Assembly: GCA_903813345.2 (NCBI GenBank)
Contig: CAIIXF020000814.1
Span: forward strand, 1 to 50,000
Direction of reading: 5' to 3'
Source: Owenia fusiformis
Lineage: Eukaryota > Annelida > Polychaeta > Sabellida > Oweniidae
Length of the DNA: 50,000 bases
In this document: positions 14,501-29,500 of the stretch, one piece after another
How the letters are laid out: each line of letters opens with the position of its first letter
Numbering within the stretch: the stretch's first letter is position 1
Translations under genes and position numbers: made by a program
Notes under the pieces: generated by a model
Told to the model about the DNA's origin: nothing
Seen by the model: the letters and a program-made list of their open reading frames with translations, nothing else
Databases searched by the model: none

Positions 14501-17500
14501 TAGACCCTCTCCAGAGCTAGATATATTCATATTAACATAGTCGTGTCTATTATCTATAATTTTATGAGCTATGTATTCTGAGGAGCTAAAATTATCACTG
14601 TCATAACTACTGTGCTCGTTTAATTCCATTTCCCGTTGTCGTTCCATTTCTTTATAGGCTGCATACTCCTTCTGAGAATATTCCCAAGTGTAGGAGTCAA
14701 TTTCAAAGTCTATGGGTCGAATTATCCCACTTGGGACGTTATCATAAGGGGTTGTAGCATCCCTACTCTGAATGTGGTCCTGGTATTTCTTCCTTACCTC
14801 TTCAAACTCGTCTAATGTGACGTCAGGAGCGTTGCATAATCTCCTAAGTTCATGTTGAAGTCTCCTTGCTTCATCCATTTTAATTTTCCTCTTTTCTATC
14901 TCTAGTTGGAGATTCAGTTTCATCTCTTGTTTTCTCAGGCTCTCGGGATCTTTCGGTATATCCCGGCGGACACTTGGTGGTGTTCGGAGAAACATCTCAG
15001 ATTTACTGGAAGTGAGAAATTGATCGTTCTGTTTCTGATATGGCCTTGCATTCAGGACCTCGCTGGATTTAGATAGAAGCGTATGGCTCTTTTTCTGTGG
15101 TGATGTGACTGGTGTAACGGTTGACCCAGGGGAATAGGTAGTAGTTGTGCCTGGTATGTATATATTATTAGATCTTGGTGGCAGTGGAGGTGCATGGTCT
15201 ATCAAGTGCAGATTGATATCATTCTCAATATCCTTTGCCTCTTCAATTGGTGAGAATTTGGCAACCATTGGGTCTGAATTTTGGCGCTTATGTCTTGTTC
15301 TCCTGGGTGACGCTTGGGGTGAAACACGTATCGTTGGTGGGATACCGGGTATTGTTTTACCTTTGGAAATATCAGCTCTAGGAGGACGTGGAGGTGCTGC
15401 GTCACCCGATTGGGATAATACATCAGATATGTCGAGAATGGGCGATATTTCTTCCTGTGTTTCTTGAGCAATCGGTCGAATTAAATTTTGTTCAACTCGT
15501 TTTTTATCCAGCTCCTTTTCATACCTTTCTAGAGTTTCTTTTTGTTCTTTTTCAGCAAGCCTTAAGCTCTCTAGTTTTGCTTCCAGTTTTTGTATTTCCT
15601 CTAATTCTTCCAATTGCATTTTTCTTGACATGGTCACAATTTTCATTTCTTCTGTTAATCGATGTCTTACTCTCTTCATTGGAAGGGGGACCTTTACTCC
15701 GTGAATATTTACAATCTCCTCTTGCTTTGGTTTTGGCGGTAATTTAGGTTTATCTCTAGCTTTTCTGATTTCAATTTTCTCAACATGAGGTTTGTCTTTA
15801 CCTTGTAGCGTAATCTCAACTACCTCTTCGTCACTGTCACTGGCCACTCGTGATAATGTTTTAATACTCTCTACACGATCTACCCTGCCATTCTTTGTTA
15901 TTTTGTTTTTTAGATCCATCGGAGGCGTACCATCTCTTTTTTGTGGTTGTTGCTTAGGTGGAGGAGTGATTCTCCTTGAGGGCAATGGAGGAGGGTCATT
16001 TTCGTCTGCGTCGGGAGGCAGTGGTGGAAGTTTTCTCCTGATCTTTTTTGGAGTGTCCTTTGGACTTGGACTGGATTTTTCCTGAAAAGTAACTTGTTAA
16101 ATAATGATTGATATATCGGATCATATGATTGATAACTTAGTTGACTAGATATGTTCATCACAGGCTGGTATCGAAAGATTTGTCCGCTGTGACAGAGCAT
16201 GCTATTTTTCATAAAAACACTAAGAATGCTTCACGATTTATTGTTTAACTCATATGTTTCGTTATATCAAAGATAATTACTTACTCCATGCAATGGATAT
16301 ATCATTTGCGTGTAACCTTCACTTCTGTTTGAAGTCCAATAACGCTAGGAGTAAAATCTATTGAAAACGGCGCCAGAGTATCAAACTCTAAAATGTACCA
16401 TTTCTTTTTTAACTTTTTAATGGCATGATATAGTGACACGATAATATTAACATATGTTTTAAGCATAACTCTGAATGTATTAATGAGATATTAATGCATT
16501 GGGTCTTTTTAATTTTTTAATAAAAAATAATATTAATATTTTTTGTCCACTGTGACGGAGCATTTTCACAGTTAACATTTGCAACTGCTCCGTCACAGCG
16601 GACAAAAAATTAAACATTATTTTTCATAAAAGAATTAAAAAGACCAAATACATCAACATCTCATTTATACCTTCATAGTTATGCTGAAACCATGTGTAGA
16701 TATTATCGTGTCACTATATCGTGCCATTAGAAAGTTAAACAAGAAATGGTACATTTTGAAGTCTGATACTCCGGCGCAATTTTCAATAGATTTTCTTCCC
16801 AGCGTAATTGGACTTCAAACAGAAGTGATAAAGTTACCCGCAAATGATATATCCATTGCATGGAGTTAGTAATTTTGTATGGTATAACGAAACATATGAG
16901 TTAAAAAATAAATCGTGAAGTATTCTTAGTGTTTTTATGAAAAATAGCATGCTCCGTCACAGCGGACAAATATTTCGATACCAGCCTGTGTTCATTGTTA
17001 TTTTATCGTTATCATTCATAATTGTGCATTTCAGCTGTGCCTCTATTGCTCAGATTGAACGCTAAATGTTGTCCCTTCTTTTAAACTATTACTCATGCAA
17101 TTTGAAGTTAGACAACCAATAATTGACGATTTTTCAATACAGAGTTTGACCTACCTTTTCGGGTTCCTTTTTCTCCCATTGAGACTTCCGTTGCCTTACC
17201 GAAACAGTCGACTGTGTCGGTTTATAAGTTGGCGAGTGCGCTTTAGGTGGGGAATCCTCGGAATCAGGGGGTGTGACTGGAGATGGATAGCCATATGGTT
17301 CTTCGTGGCTGTCATGCTTTCTCTGACTGTAGTCTTTCTTATATGTGTCACTTGCATGTGGCTCGAGAGGAGAGGTAAGGAGTTTCTTATAAGGGGAGGT
17401 ATTAGGAGCTTCTTCTGCTTCTATGTGTTTTAAACGATCGGGGTGTGGTTGGGCTTTTAAATCCTTGAGTCTGCGTACTGGGGATGCTGATTTATCTCTT

Positions 17501-20500
17501 CTTTCAGGTGATCCCCTCGTGTCATATTTAGACTTACTAGGCATTGTTTGTACTGTTTGTGCAGCGTACTCCCTTGTAGGTTTATTGGCTGTTTTTACAA
17601 TATCACGTTTAACCTTAGTTTTTTGTTCACCTCTCAAAATGTGCTGTGCTTTTGGTTCCATTGAGACATTTGGTCTGGGTTTAATGACAGGCTTCTTTTT
17701 AAAATCAATCTCTGTGGCTAAAATCTCGGGAGTTGGTTGTGGCAAGGTTCGTTTTACTTTCTTAGTTGATTCAGGTGTTGACTTTGATTTATTCCCAGGT
17801 GACGTGCTAAGTTTTCCGATGGAATTGCCCTGCTCAATGACCTTGGATTGTGTTTGAAGGTCAGAATTGTTAACATGAATCAAAACGAATTCATCGTCAT
17901 CATCTTCGCCTTCCATGGAAGGGTCGTATGTTCTAGGTTGTTGTTTCTGGTCCGTCGCTTCATCATCCTCATGACTATCATCTCCTTTAGCTAGGTCATC
18001 ATCCCCAATCGAACCCATATACATGCACTTCCTGTTCTGTTCTTTTTCTTCAAGATGACTCATATCTAATACTTTCTTGTATCGTTTTAGTGGTGAGTTC
18101 ATGTGGATTTCTTCGGGTGGAAGACATTGATTTAATTTGTCAATTGAAGTTGATGCTGGTGATCTCGGTATACGACCCTCTTGCTGAGCTAGCATATCTT
18201 CCTGTGCTGCAGCTTCAACAGAGGGTGAGACATCTAATATGGGTGACAGGTCAGTGATTGGAGACCAGTCATTTTGGTTTGTAGGAGGCTTAACCTTCTG
18301 ACGTTTTTCGCCTTGGTCTATGGATTTCTGAGAAGGATCTGGGTAGTTTCCATCATCCTGGTGTTCCGCATCCTCTTGGTCATAATATTGAGGAGATGGT
18401 GGCGAGACGCTATCAGCATGTGGACTATTTGATTCTGGTGAAACCTCAAGATAATTATGTTCATCTTGAGAAACCTGAAGATTTGTTGGTGAGACGCTCA
18501 AGTTAGTAAGATAGTTAGTATCACTTGCAATGGACGCTGCGTACGATGCGATGTCCATTGTATCTGTTGGTAAAAGATGTTTTGCATTTTTTTCTCCAAC
18601 ACCAGTTTGATTCTTAGTAGTCTGATCGTACACCTTCTCTTCAGATTTTCTCTCGGGTATTTGATGATCAACATCAAGGAACTGGGGGGATATTGGAGAC
18701 CTACTTTCACAGCTTCTAGGTGAATTGAAACCATCAATGAACATGTCTTCTCTTGAAAGGGGCCTGGATGGCGGTGATATGTCAGTATATGATGATGGAA
18801 AACGAGAATCTCTCGGGGAAACGGGTGGTGAAACACAACCCCTCAATGCTGAGAATGTTTCTTTTGTTTTTGGACTTCTAGGTGGGCTTTCTCTAAATCT
18901 CATTCTTGGACTCCTTGGTGGAGTTCTAGGGCTTGTTCTTGAAGACGGTGGACTGTGACTTCTATCGAAGTCTAGATCATCTGACTTTACTTTTTTAACG
19001 GCATGGTTTTCTTTTTTATCTAGTTTATATATCTCCTGGTCTGATTTTGAAAGTCGTTTGCCGCTTCTGTCAGAATCGGAAGACTGACTATGAGTATCTA
19101 GGGTTTCCTCATCCCCCTCGTCACTACTGTGTTGTCTTGATAACACCAGAGATTGTGGTCGATGTAACATTCGCTTTGACTGCTCATCTGATCTTACATG
19201 TTCGTCATTTATTTCCTTGAGGGTGTCGCTCCCATGTGATATTGGACTAAGACTCGGATCGTGTCTTTCAAGAAGTTCTAATTGACGTTTATACTCTTTT
19301 TCTTGCTTACTACCATTTACATGTTCTTCTTCTACCCTCTTGCGTTTCAACTGATCCTCATTTTGCTTTTCCCTTTCCTTTTCTTCCTTTTGTTTTAACA
19401 GTTTTTCTTGTTCTTGTTTGTTTAGGTCTTTCTTGTGTAACTCTTTTTGTTTCTCTAACTCCTTTTGTTTTTGTAACTCTTGCTGTCTATGTAATTCTTT
19501 TTGCTTTTGTAACTCTTGCTGTCTCTGCAATTCTTTTTGTTTTTGTACCTCTTGCTGTCTCTGTAACTCTTTTTGCTTTTGTAACTCTTGTTGTCTCTGT
19601 AACTCTTTTTGCTTTTGTAACTCTTGCTGTCTATGTAACTCTTTTTGTTTTTGTAACTCTTGCTGTTTTTGTAACTCTTTCTGTTTCTGTAACTCCTGCT
19701 GTTTCTGTAATTCTTTCTCTTTTCTCTTCTTTTCTTCCTCTTCTTTCAATTTTCTCCTACTTTCCTCTTCTTGTAAATATTTCCTTCTCTCTTCTTCCCT
19801 TTGTTTTATTCTCTTTTCCTCTTCATCCCGTTGCTTCCTCATCCGCTCTTGTTCATGTTTCCAGTGTTCTTCTTGTTGCTTCTGTCTTTGTTCTTCATTT
19901 GCAAGTTTCTTTTGATGTTCTTCCTCAAGTTGTTGTAGCCTCTTCTGTTCTTCTTTTTGACGTCGTCTTTGTTCTTCCTTTTCCTGTCTTAGTCTAATTT
20001 CCTCCTCTTTGTGCCTTTTTTCTAGTTCCAGTTCATCTCGTTTTAATTTTTCCTCTTGCTCTCTCTTTAGTTTAATTTGATTTTGAATTTCCTGTTCTTC
20101 CTGTTCAAATGCTAATTTTCTATGTATTTCCGCTTGACGCCTTTTAGAAAGTTCATCACTTTGTTTTTGTTCTCTTGCGATTTTCCTTTCTTGTTTCATT
20201 TTAGTGTATTGTTCATCTTCAGCCTCATGTCTTGCTTTTCTGTCTTCTCTTGTTTGTTTTTGTTTGTTCTTGCGATGGTCTGATTCCTGCTTTCTTCTGT
20301 ATATTTCCTCCTCTTCCTTTCTCTTTAAATGTTTCTTTTGTTTTTCCTCTTCTTGCTTATGGAGCTGTGTTTTGTGAATAAGTTGTTCCCTTTCTTTTTG
20401 TATTTGCGCATTCCATTTGATATCTTCCTCTTGGTCTTGCAGTTTTTGCTGCTCTCTTGCATTTGCAAGGCGCTTATTGACATCTATCCAATGTTTTTCA

Positions 20501-23500
20501 TCATCTTGTTGGGCTTTTACTGCATTTTGTTCCTGCTGAAGCCGAGCAGTTTTACTTTTTTCATGCTTCAAAATAATATTTTCATGTTCACCTTCTAGTT
20601 TTCTCCAGCTCTCTTCTTTTTTCTTTCTCTCCCCAAGCTGTAGTTTATATTGTCTTTCCATCATCTCCCACTGTTCATCTTCCTTAGCTTTCTGTTTCAA
20701 TAGTTCCTTTTCCTCTTCCTCATCTCCCGCCTGGAGTTGAATCATTTGTTGGGTGTGCCGTAACATCATCATGTCTTCCTCTTCTTGTTGGCGTTGGCGT
20801 TCCCTTTCCCTTGTCATCTGGTTCATCGGTTTTCTTTGTTGCATTTTACGTTCCATCTCTAACTGCTCCTGGATTGCTTGCTTCTCCTGCTGTTGTTGGT
20901 GGATTAATCGTTGGCACCTTTCCTGTTTTGCTTCTTGGAACTTTTCAATATCTTTAAGCCGTTTCTGTTTTATCTCGTTGAACTGTTCCTCTAGTTGTTT
21001 CCATTTGTTGTCTTTTTCCTCTTCAATTCGTCGTTGTTTCTCAATGTCCTCTTTTTCTTTCCTTATAGTTTCTGCTTCAATCTTATTCTTTCTACCTTCT
21101 TCAATACGTTTATTTTGCTCCTGTTCTCTTTTCACTTGACGCTTGTGGCGATCTTTCTTTAGTCCCTCAAGGTAAAGTTCGTCTTTTCTCTCCCTTTCAT
21201 TTCTAGCTTTATGAACTTTTTCATTTCTCGTGTTATTCCTTTCTTCAATTTGTTTTAATTCATTTTCCAAACAAGCTCTCGTTTCTTCATGTAGCTTCTC
21301 TAATTTTTCTTTTTCCTGTTTTAACTTTTCTTTCATTTCTTTATTTTTGCGATGATGCTCTTTGTCTTCTTGTTCTTCTCTTTGTAAAAGATCCTCTTCA
21401 CTTTTTTCACGTCTCAATTTCATCTGAGTCAGGATCTCATTTTCAGATTTTTCCCAATCTTCTAGTGCCATTTTGTATTGTTCTCCGAATGCTAATTGTT
21501 CCCTTTTAATACGCTCTTCTTCCTGTTTGAGTTTTTGTTGGCGTTCTAGTTTTTGTTGTTCAAGTTGAAGGATCTGTTGTTCTTGCTCTCGACGTTTCTC
21601 TCTATGTTTTGATTCATGTTCTTTACGTTTTTGTTCTATTTCATCTTGTTTTTGTTTTAGCTCTAACTCCCTTTGTTTGCTTTCTTCTTCTAGACGCTGC
21701 TTTTTATCACTCAGTCGTTTTTGTTCTTGTCTTTGGCGTTTCTGTTCCTCTTGATATCTCTTCTGTTCTTGTAAGTACCTCCTCTCCTCTTCTTGAAACT
21801 TTTGCTCTTCCAATAATCGTTTTTGTTTTTCCTGATTACGAACAAAGTACTCACTTTTGTCTGAAAATGCAAGTACAGATACATGATATTAACAGGTCAA
21901 TAACGAGGGGAATGAATTAATTGACTCAACTTTTGGATAATGAATCAAATTTCCGATTTGTAGAATAAATGGTTTTATTTTGTATGTCACAGATATTAAC
22001 CGATTGGCTCTAAGTGACCTCAGCTAATATACTTGAATATGAGTAGGCCTGAAATTACCAAGTGCATTAAATAATGTCAATTTAATATTATTATGATTAA
22101 TGGTAAACAAAAATTCATGTTTATCCTGTCAGACAAGGACAAGAATGTCAAAGAAATCGTGTCACTTGTTCAGTGATTAATCACAGGAAAACTATAGAAG
22201 CAGTGTGGTTTGGACATACCCGCATGTTTTTCGCTAAACCGCTCTTCAGATTGAGCCCTATCCTGTCTTTGCCTTGTCTCTTCCTCTTCGTCATATTCAT
22301 AGTAACGGTCCTCAAGGTCACAAGGGACTGAACCATACCGTCCCCCTTGTGACTTATCTTGACCAGAAGGTGGTGTATCATCTTGTTCCGGCATTGAAGA
22401 AGTACGTTCGAGTTTCCCGGGTTTACTACCTCTTTTTGAAGACTTTTTGGGACTCTGGAATTATATATTGTATCCTTTCGAATAATACATTACACTCATA
22501 GTTGTTTTATAATATATCCTATTTCATGGATTTCGGGACATTTCTGATATTGCCTTTTTTCGAACATCGACGTTCTTTGATTTTACAATCACAACCTTGA
22601 TTGCCCTTTATCATCTAAAGACTTAGGCAATTGATCTGAGATAATGGATGATTTTTTGTAGCAGTAATAGGGTGCCTTGTTAGAAGCAGTCATTTATAAT
22701 ATATCTTCCGAAACCATTTATTGCCATTTAAACAGTTTGTACGCAAACGAGTAAACATAAAAGCATTATACTGCGAACTAAGATTATATATCAGAAAATA
22801 TAACTGTGGTCGATTTTAGAGGCAAAACTGAGCGAATAGCGAACTGATGTGACAAATAGGGCACATAGACAGTTTTGGTGTATAGAAATTCAAAGAAACC
22901 AGATCTTCAATTAAAACTTTTGAAAATCCCAATGTAGAATATGTAGGGTAGTGGCAGAAATGTTAAGCACGGTTGGTTAATGGATTCCCTCATCCATTAA
23001 GCGGCTTTACAGTGTTGTGTTCCTCTCACTAATTTATCATCAGGGAATTACGTGGTGTAAATCACATTCCAGCAAAATGAGTTCCCAAATCGTAGTTTTT
23101 CATGATTTGTGCTGTTTTGCATGTTACTCGAGATCTATCGATTCATGATTTTTATATCATTGGAATTGGGTACTGGGCTATATTTAACATTTATTATTGA
23201 TCAAGGAAAATAGAAACTATAGACAAGGAACTAGCTTGATCTACGCGTAGATGTAACTGATTCACACACTCACATAAAGTAATTGTGCCATAATATGCTG
23301 ATTCTTGATGAAACAATAAATTTGTCTGTCCATTGAACAGATACCCCTGTTCGTCCATAGCACTTCAATGAAACAAAACAAGCATCCATTTCAACAATAA
23401 ATCCACATTACTAGTTGCCAAGCCTTCACTTATCACCGAGACAAACCACAATGTTCACCACACATAAAACCTAAACGTCAGTCACTAAACCGAAACGGAT

Positions 23501-26500
23501 CACATTCTGTATGCCCAACAACCATTAAACTGAAACAAACCACATTGATCGTAGACCAACAGGCACTTAACTGAAACAAACTACATTGATCGTAATCCAA
23601 CAGGCACTTAACTGAAACAAACCACATTGATTGTAGACCAACAAGCACTTAACTGAAATAAACCACATTGATCGTAGACTAACAGACACTTAACTGAAAC
23701 AAACCACATTGATCGTAGACTAACAGGCACTTAACTGAAACAAACACATTGATCGTAGACCAACAGGCACTTAACTGAAACAAACCACATTGATCGTAGA
23801 CCAACAGGCACTTAAGTGAAACAAACCACATTGATCGTAGACTAACAGGCACTCAGCTGAAACAAACCACATTGATAGTAGACAAGCAGGCGCTTAACTG
23901 AAACAAACAACATTGATGGTAGACCAACAGGCACTTAACTGAAACAAATCACATTGATCGTAGACCAACAGGCACTTAAATGACATAAACCACATTGATC
24001 GTGGACCAACAGACACTTAACTGAAACAAACCACATTGATCATAGACCAACAGGCACTTAACTGAAACAAACCACATTGATGGTAGACCAAAATGTACTT
24101 AACTGAAATAAACTACATTGATCGTAGACCTACAGGCACTTAACTGAAACATACCACATTGATGGTAGACCAACAGTCACTTAACTGAAACAAACCACAT
24201 TGATGGTAGACCAACAGGCACTTAACTGAAACAAACCACATTGATCGTGGCCTATCAGGCACTAAACCGAAACAAATTAATCACGCTGATCGGTTGTAAA
24301 CATGTTAAAATACTTACACCAAATTGAGATAAACCTCCTTCATCGCACTCCTTACTCTGCACTTGTTCCTGGTGTGTCCTCGCGTTCTGCTCTCGCTCAG
24401 TCTTCAGGTACCTCTCTTTTCTACATCTGTGGCACAGCCACTCTTGGAGCTAAAAATATTAAATATTGGAGGTCATATTTCGTAATAAAAGGCGAAGGGG
24501 ACAATATTAGAACATTGCACACGATTTGTGTCCATTCGGAAATAAACATATATGCAAACATACACACACTGAAATAACTCTGACAGATGTACTATTTTAG
24601 TGATACATCGCAACGGTACACTGGGGCACATTTGGACACAAACGTAAAAAGATCAACAGATGAATTGAAGAATATATCTCATTTAGTCAACAAAGGAACA
24701 CAGAATCGAGACTGAGCATTTGATTGATATCGGTTTATTTGAAATTGCTTTCAAGTGCAGCGCTAGCCCCTGGGACTTTAATCATAAAGCAATTTAGAAT
24801 GATTAATTCTGGTCCAAATCCCATCCTTCGTTCCAGAATTCTTGAAAGGCATATAACTACATGTAATATTGAGATGTTTTGGATGTCAAACATCGCAGTC
24901 AAAAGCCATAAATTACCATTTATGAGCCAAATTATGTTCTCAATTGAATTTCCCTTAGTATGTCGCCTATATGTGCCAGATATATTGTGGAATTGTTACT
25001 TTTTCTCTGCTTGGGGTATATTTGAATGAGAATACATACTACGACCAAGTGTATCATCATCCCAACTAATAATTCCATTTGAGTTGGATGTGATCATTTA
25101 AACTGTTTGTGTTTTAACTAAAGAGGATGACATTTATCTCTCTTCAAATACCATTAATCGTCAATATCACATCGGAACACCCTGACAACAGTGAAGTCAG
25201 ATACCGTTGTCACTAATGGCGGCCACAGCTTCAATTTGATTTTCATTAACTACATGTTTAATATCTGCACCTAGATTAAATTCATCAATCCAACAATCAA
25301 TCAAAGTGTCTTTCTACTCATCGTATAGTTAAATATGTTCTACCATAGGAATAAGCCTTTAATTTTACCGATCAAACTATGACACGGGACAACGGATACC
25401 GTGTAAGAAAAATAATCATATATCTATCCTTTCTCCAGTAATTATTTGAAATTCAGATTCTGTTGTCATTGATGATATGGAAGACAGCATATTGTGGCGA
25501 TTCGCAACCACATTTGATCGGAATTGGGATTTCATATAATACACGTTATTTAAAGATTAATACATGCACAGAATCAGCGACGATAAGGTCCCTTATAATG
25601 AGAACCAAGTGATTTAAGAGTTAAAGCGACGATTACGTCCGCCATTTGGGACAACGGTATCTGATTTTACCGTTGTCAGGGTGTTACGGTGTGTATATAA
25701 GCCGTTTAATCGAGGACAAGCGTTTGACTGTCTTAAAACAAACAATTAAAGTGATGAGCTGAAGGCGATCCTTTAACTCTAATATCAAATAAAGAAATGA
25801 GTTACAGAAGAGCCTTTAACAGTCTGATATCGGCTAAGAGTTAGATCACGAAGTTTGATTAATAGCCGGGATTAGCTTAATGTTGTAGGTAATTACATTA
25901 AATTCTCGATTGGAAATTACCACCGTGAAGGTAAAATGAGCTTTGGAAAAGGAGTCAAGGACGTGAATTTTAAGACTTGCAAAAAAGTAGATAACAAATC
26001 AAAATTAACGTGGTCGTAATATAACGCAACAAAGGCTTAGTGTAAAGGTCAGCGTATGTCAATATACTTGGATTTTGTCACCATTGAAAATCAAATTTCC
26101 TTCACTGAACCTTGCCACCATTGAAAATCTGTTTATCATATGCCACCATTGAAAATTTTATATTTTACACCATTGAAAATCTTTTGACTTCTTTTTAGTT
26201 TTTCACCACTGAAAATTATATTCATAGTTTTTCACCATTAAAATCGAATTGACTTTATGCTAAACCTAAACTAGTTGGTAACGGCCGGTTCAAAAATGTG
26301 TTTCGAATATCCCCGTTCATACTTTATCAATGTCTGATCTTAAACTAACTAACAGCCACAACCAGTAACTAAAATCAATGAAGGAAATACGTCTGTTAAA
26401 TAGAAGCCGTCCATTAGCCATCGATTCCTTTTAGTCCTACTGCCTGTCCTTACACAGGAACATGGAATGTAATCGAAAAAATTATAACAAAAAGGGTGTG

Positions 26501-29500
26501 TACACATTCCGACCGAAAACGTTTCTTGTGGGCATGCGCAGTCAGACATTGTCAAGCATTGGAATACCCGATTATATCCAAATGATATTCCAAAGAACAT
26601 TATTTATGAATTAGCCGTTTTGGTATACGATAAGGGTGTAGCGTAATTTAATGTATTTTCTTTGGAGTATGGTGAAAATCCAATCGACATTATGCCAATT
26701 TGGCTTGCTATGGACCTATAGAGACGGGTGGTAAATCAACTTGAATGATATCTTGATTGGAGAGGATTGAATAACATCAACTGGCCTAAAGATACACGCG
26801 AGGACCTCGGGGCATTGTCCCTAAAAGACTATACAGAAGACCATCTAAATCACAGCGACTGTACCTCCCTGTACCTATTTACGCGTGGCTGCTGAACGCA
26901 CTGGGTATGGTAAAACGAAAGAGCAAGGAAAAATCAGCTAATTTATCGTTCTTAGTCACGTGGTATGTTACATGCGCGGTTAAAATCTCGTGCGTGAAGC
27001 CGTACCACTATACCCTTTGCATTCGTTTGACTTCACTTCACAAAGAGAGCTTCGTCTTTTAACTAGACTCTGCACGCAGGGTACCGTACCACAACCATTT
27101 CCCATCCTGAGTGTACCGTACTCCTAAAAAATGATATAACTTACAAATTGGCTTAGTTAAAATAGTGACAAACCTGGATTTTCAGAGTGTGTACAGACAT
27201 TGTGACAGCTATGAAAATCACCACCGTGTTGTTATGTGTTCTTATAGACGTTTTTGTTCGCCCTTTCGCTGTGCCGAGTCCCACGTGGTTTAGCAGCCAC
27301 GCGTAACCGATACGTTGAATATAGCCCGTATGGGAATAACGCAGATGCGAGTAGGTAGTTATATGATTCACCACCAGATGGCTCGTTCGGGTCAGATAGC
27401 ATGGCGGGTATAGTAGAAAGTTACCTTTAACTTAAATTACATCTATTTGCGTGGTTCAATTTTCATATAACCCTTATCTAATAGTTATGCAAATTAAAAT
27501 ATGTCCAGTAAAAGAAAATGTTATTTGTCCAATACAAGATAATTCACTTTGTGATTTTGTAACATGGGGTCTATGGGAATCAACCCGAACAAGAAGTCAC
27601 ATTTTCCAAAAAATTAAATTTTCAAAGTTGATAGACAATTTTCGAAACCATATTTCTAGATGTACTTTTACATGCAGATTTCAAATATGACATCACTTTG
27701 ACTGAATTTTGAATATTTAATGACGTAAATCAAGATTATTTCTACTCGCATCTAGTCTATTGAATAGCCAGCTAGATGAGTTGAGATACAAGCGACCAAG
27801 ATACAATGTGCTTTGAAACTAGCATAAGACCATCTTGGGTCCATGAGATAATATCCTTCAAAGGCTATAGGTAGCGTAATCCTATCATATTGACAAATGT
27901 CCTGAGATACATGAGACGTCTCTGGAAACTAAAAAAACATTGTCCTAAAGGGTTATTAGATTAGACAATATACAACCAACCCTCTCGGGATCAGGAGCCA
28001 ATGGCGATAAGATCGGATGGCTGTTTAGGTCTATTGAGATAAGAACGTGTTAGCATATATTACAGGATCTCAAAACATGGAAAGGAAACATTTTAGCTTC
28101 CTTGCCATAACATTAATTTAAAAGATGGAATTTCTATTTTTCCTTATTAGCATAACGAGCGAATCTTTGAAAATTAGCAATTATAAAATGGTAAATGAGG
28201 CTGCATTATTCATTACACTGAGACACAGCGCCTAGCAACATATATAAGTACATGTAGATGATTTAGAAAAGTAAAAATTACATCCAAAAGTAGTTAAGGC
28301 CTTATTCCGTTTTAAATTGATTCAGCACAATGTGCAGCCAGAGGGACGTAACGTGTACGATCATGAAAGCTTGGGCGCAAATATAATGAAAGTATTTAGG
28401 TATTTCTAAATTTAAAGACATGGCAAAGCTAGTGCAATAATGAAAAAGCGTAGTTTAAGGATTAGTACACGGGTTCATGTTTGTGCAACTATTTTTATAA
28501 TGACGCCTTTTGGAGGTTGTCAATATTCCAAAATGGCTGTCGGAACACACTCTTAGCACATGAAAAGACATAAAATCGATAATAGTTTTTGCATACTAGT
28601 AATTGATTCGATACTTTTGAAAACTAACACATTATTAACATTCATATATATTTTCTTTGATTTTCATTTCCTCTATCATTTTTCTTAAGTACGATATCTG
28701 GTATTTTTCATGCACCTGTAATGTTAAAGTACCTGTCAGCTGTTTAGCGGCCATTTTGAATTAAACTGGGTCATTATGCTACTTTTCATTTATAGCTTTT
28801 TCATCATAGCTTTCCTTCAAAACTTTTTGTGACCATTTTGTGTTTCGATGTTTGATATGATATGATGGTCGTTTGCCTAATCTACTCGTCAGGGAGTTCG
28901 CAATTGCCCCCCCCCCCCCACACACACACAATATACTGTATCTATGTCAGGAATTTTGAAATCCCTGCGCATGGGTACTAGGCTTTGTACTAGAGCCCTG
29001 GTAACCTCTCGCGAGTGTACCGTTGCTTCAGAAACTGCACAAACTGGATATTTCCCCAGGGTAACTAAAGTGTGATTGTATTCATTTTTATCTACAGCAC
29101 TTGTTTGCTGTAATGCCGTTATTTAACACAATTCAAATGGAATCAACTAGTTTCTAATCTACGTTCTCTGTCAATGAGGTTTCTTTGACATAAACAGCGT
29201 ATATGGTATGATGATCCATCAAAACAATAGCACGTTCGTGGTCGTTTTTCCCATTTTGCACTCTGCGTTTTTAGCTTTGTCCCATCATGATAAACCATGA
29301 CATTTCTTTTCAGTTGAAACAGAAAGATCCCAGGAGTATGAGAATGGCTTTGTCCAATCATAACTTTGTGTGAGGAAATGGGGATTCATACACACGAAGA
29401 TAAGTTCATCTTTGAATTCTGGGTATTATCCCCCCTCTTACATGTAGGCCATACAAAGGATTTATCCAACCAGGATAACGATATACTTGTACAGGGTGGG

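Noticed and set aside
19418-19915. Plus-strand open frame rich in CNSFCFCNSCC
   Set aside because: Antisense of the KELQKQ coding minisatellite of Piccolo exon 5.
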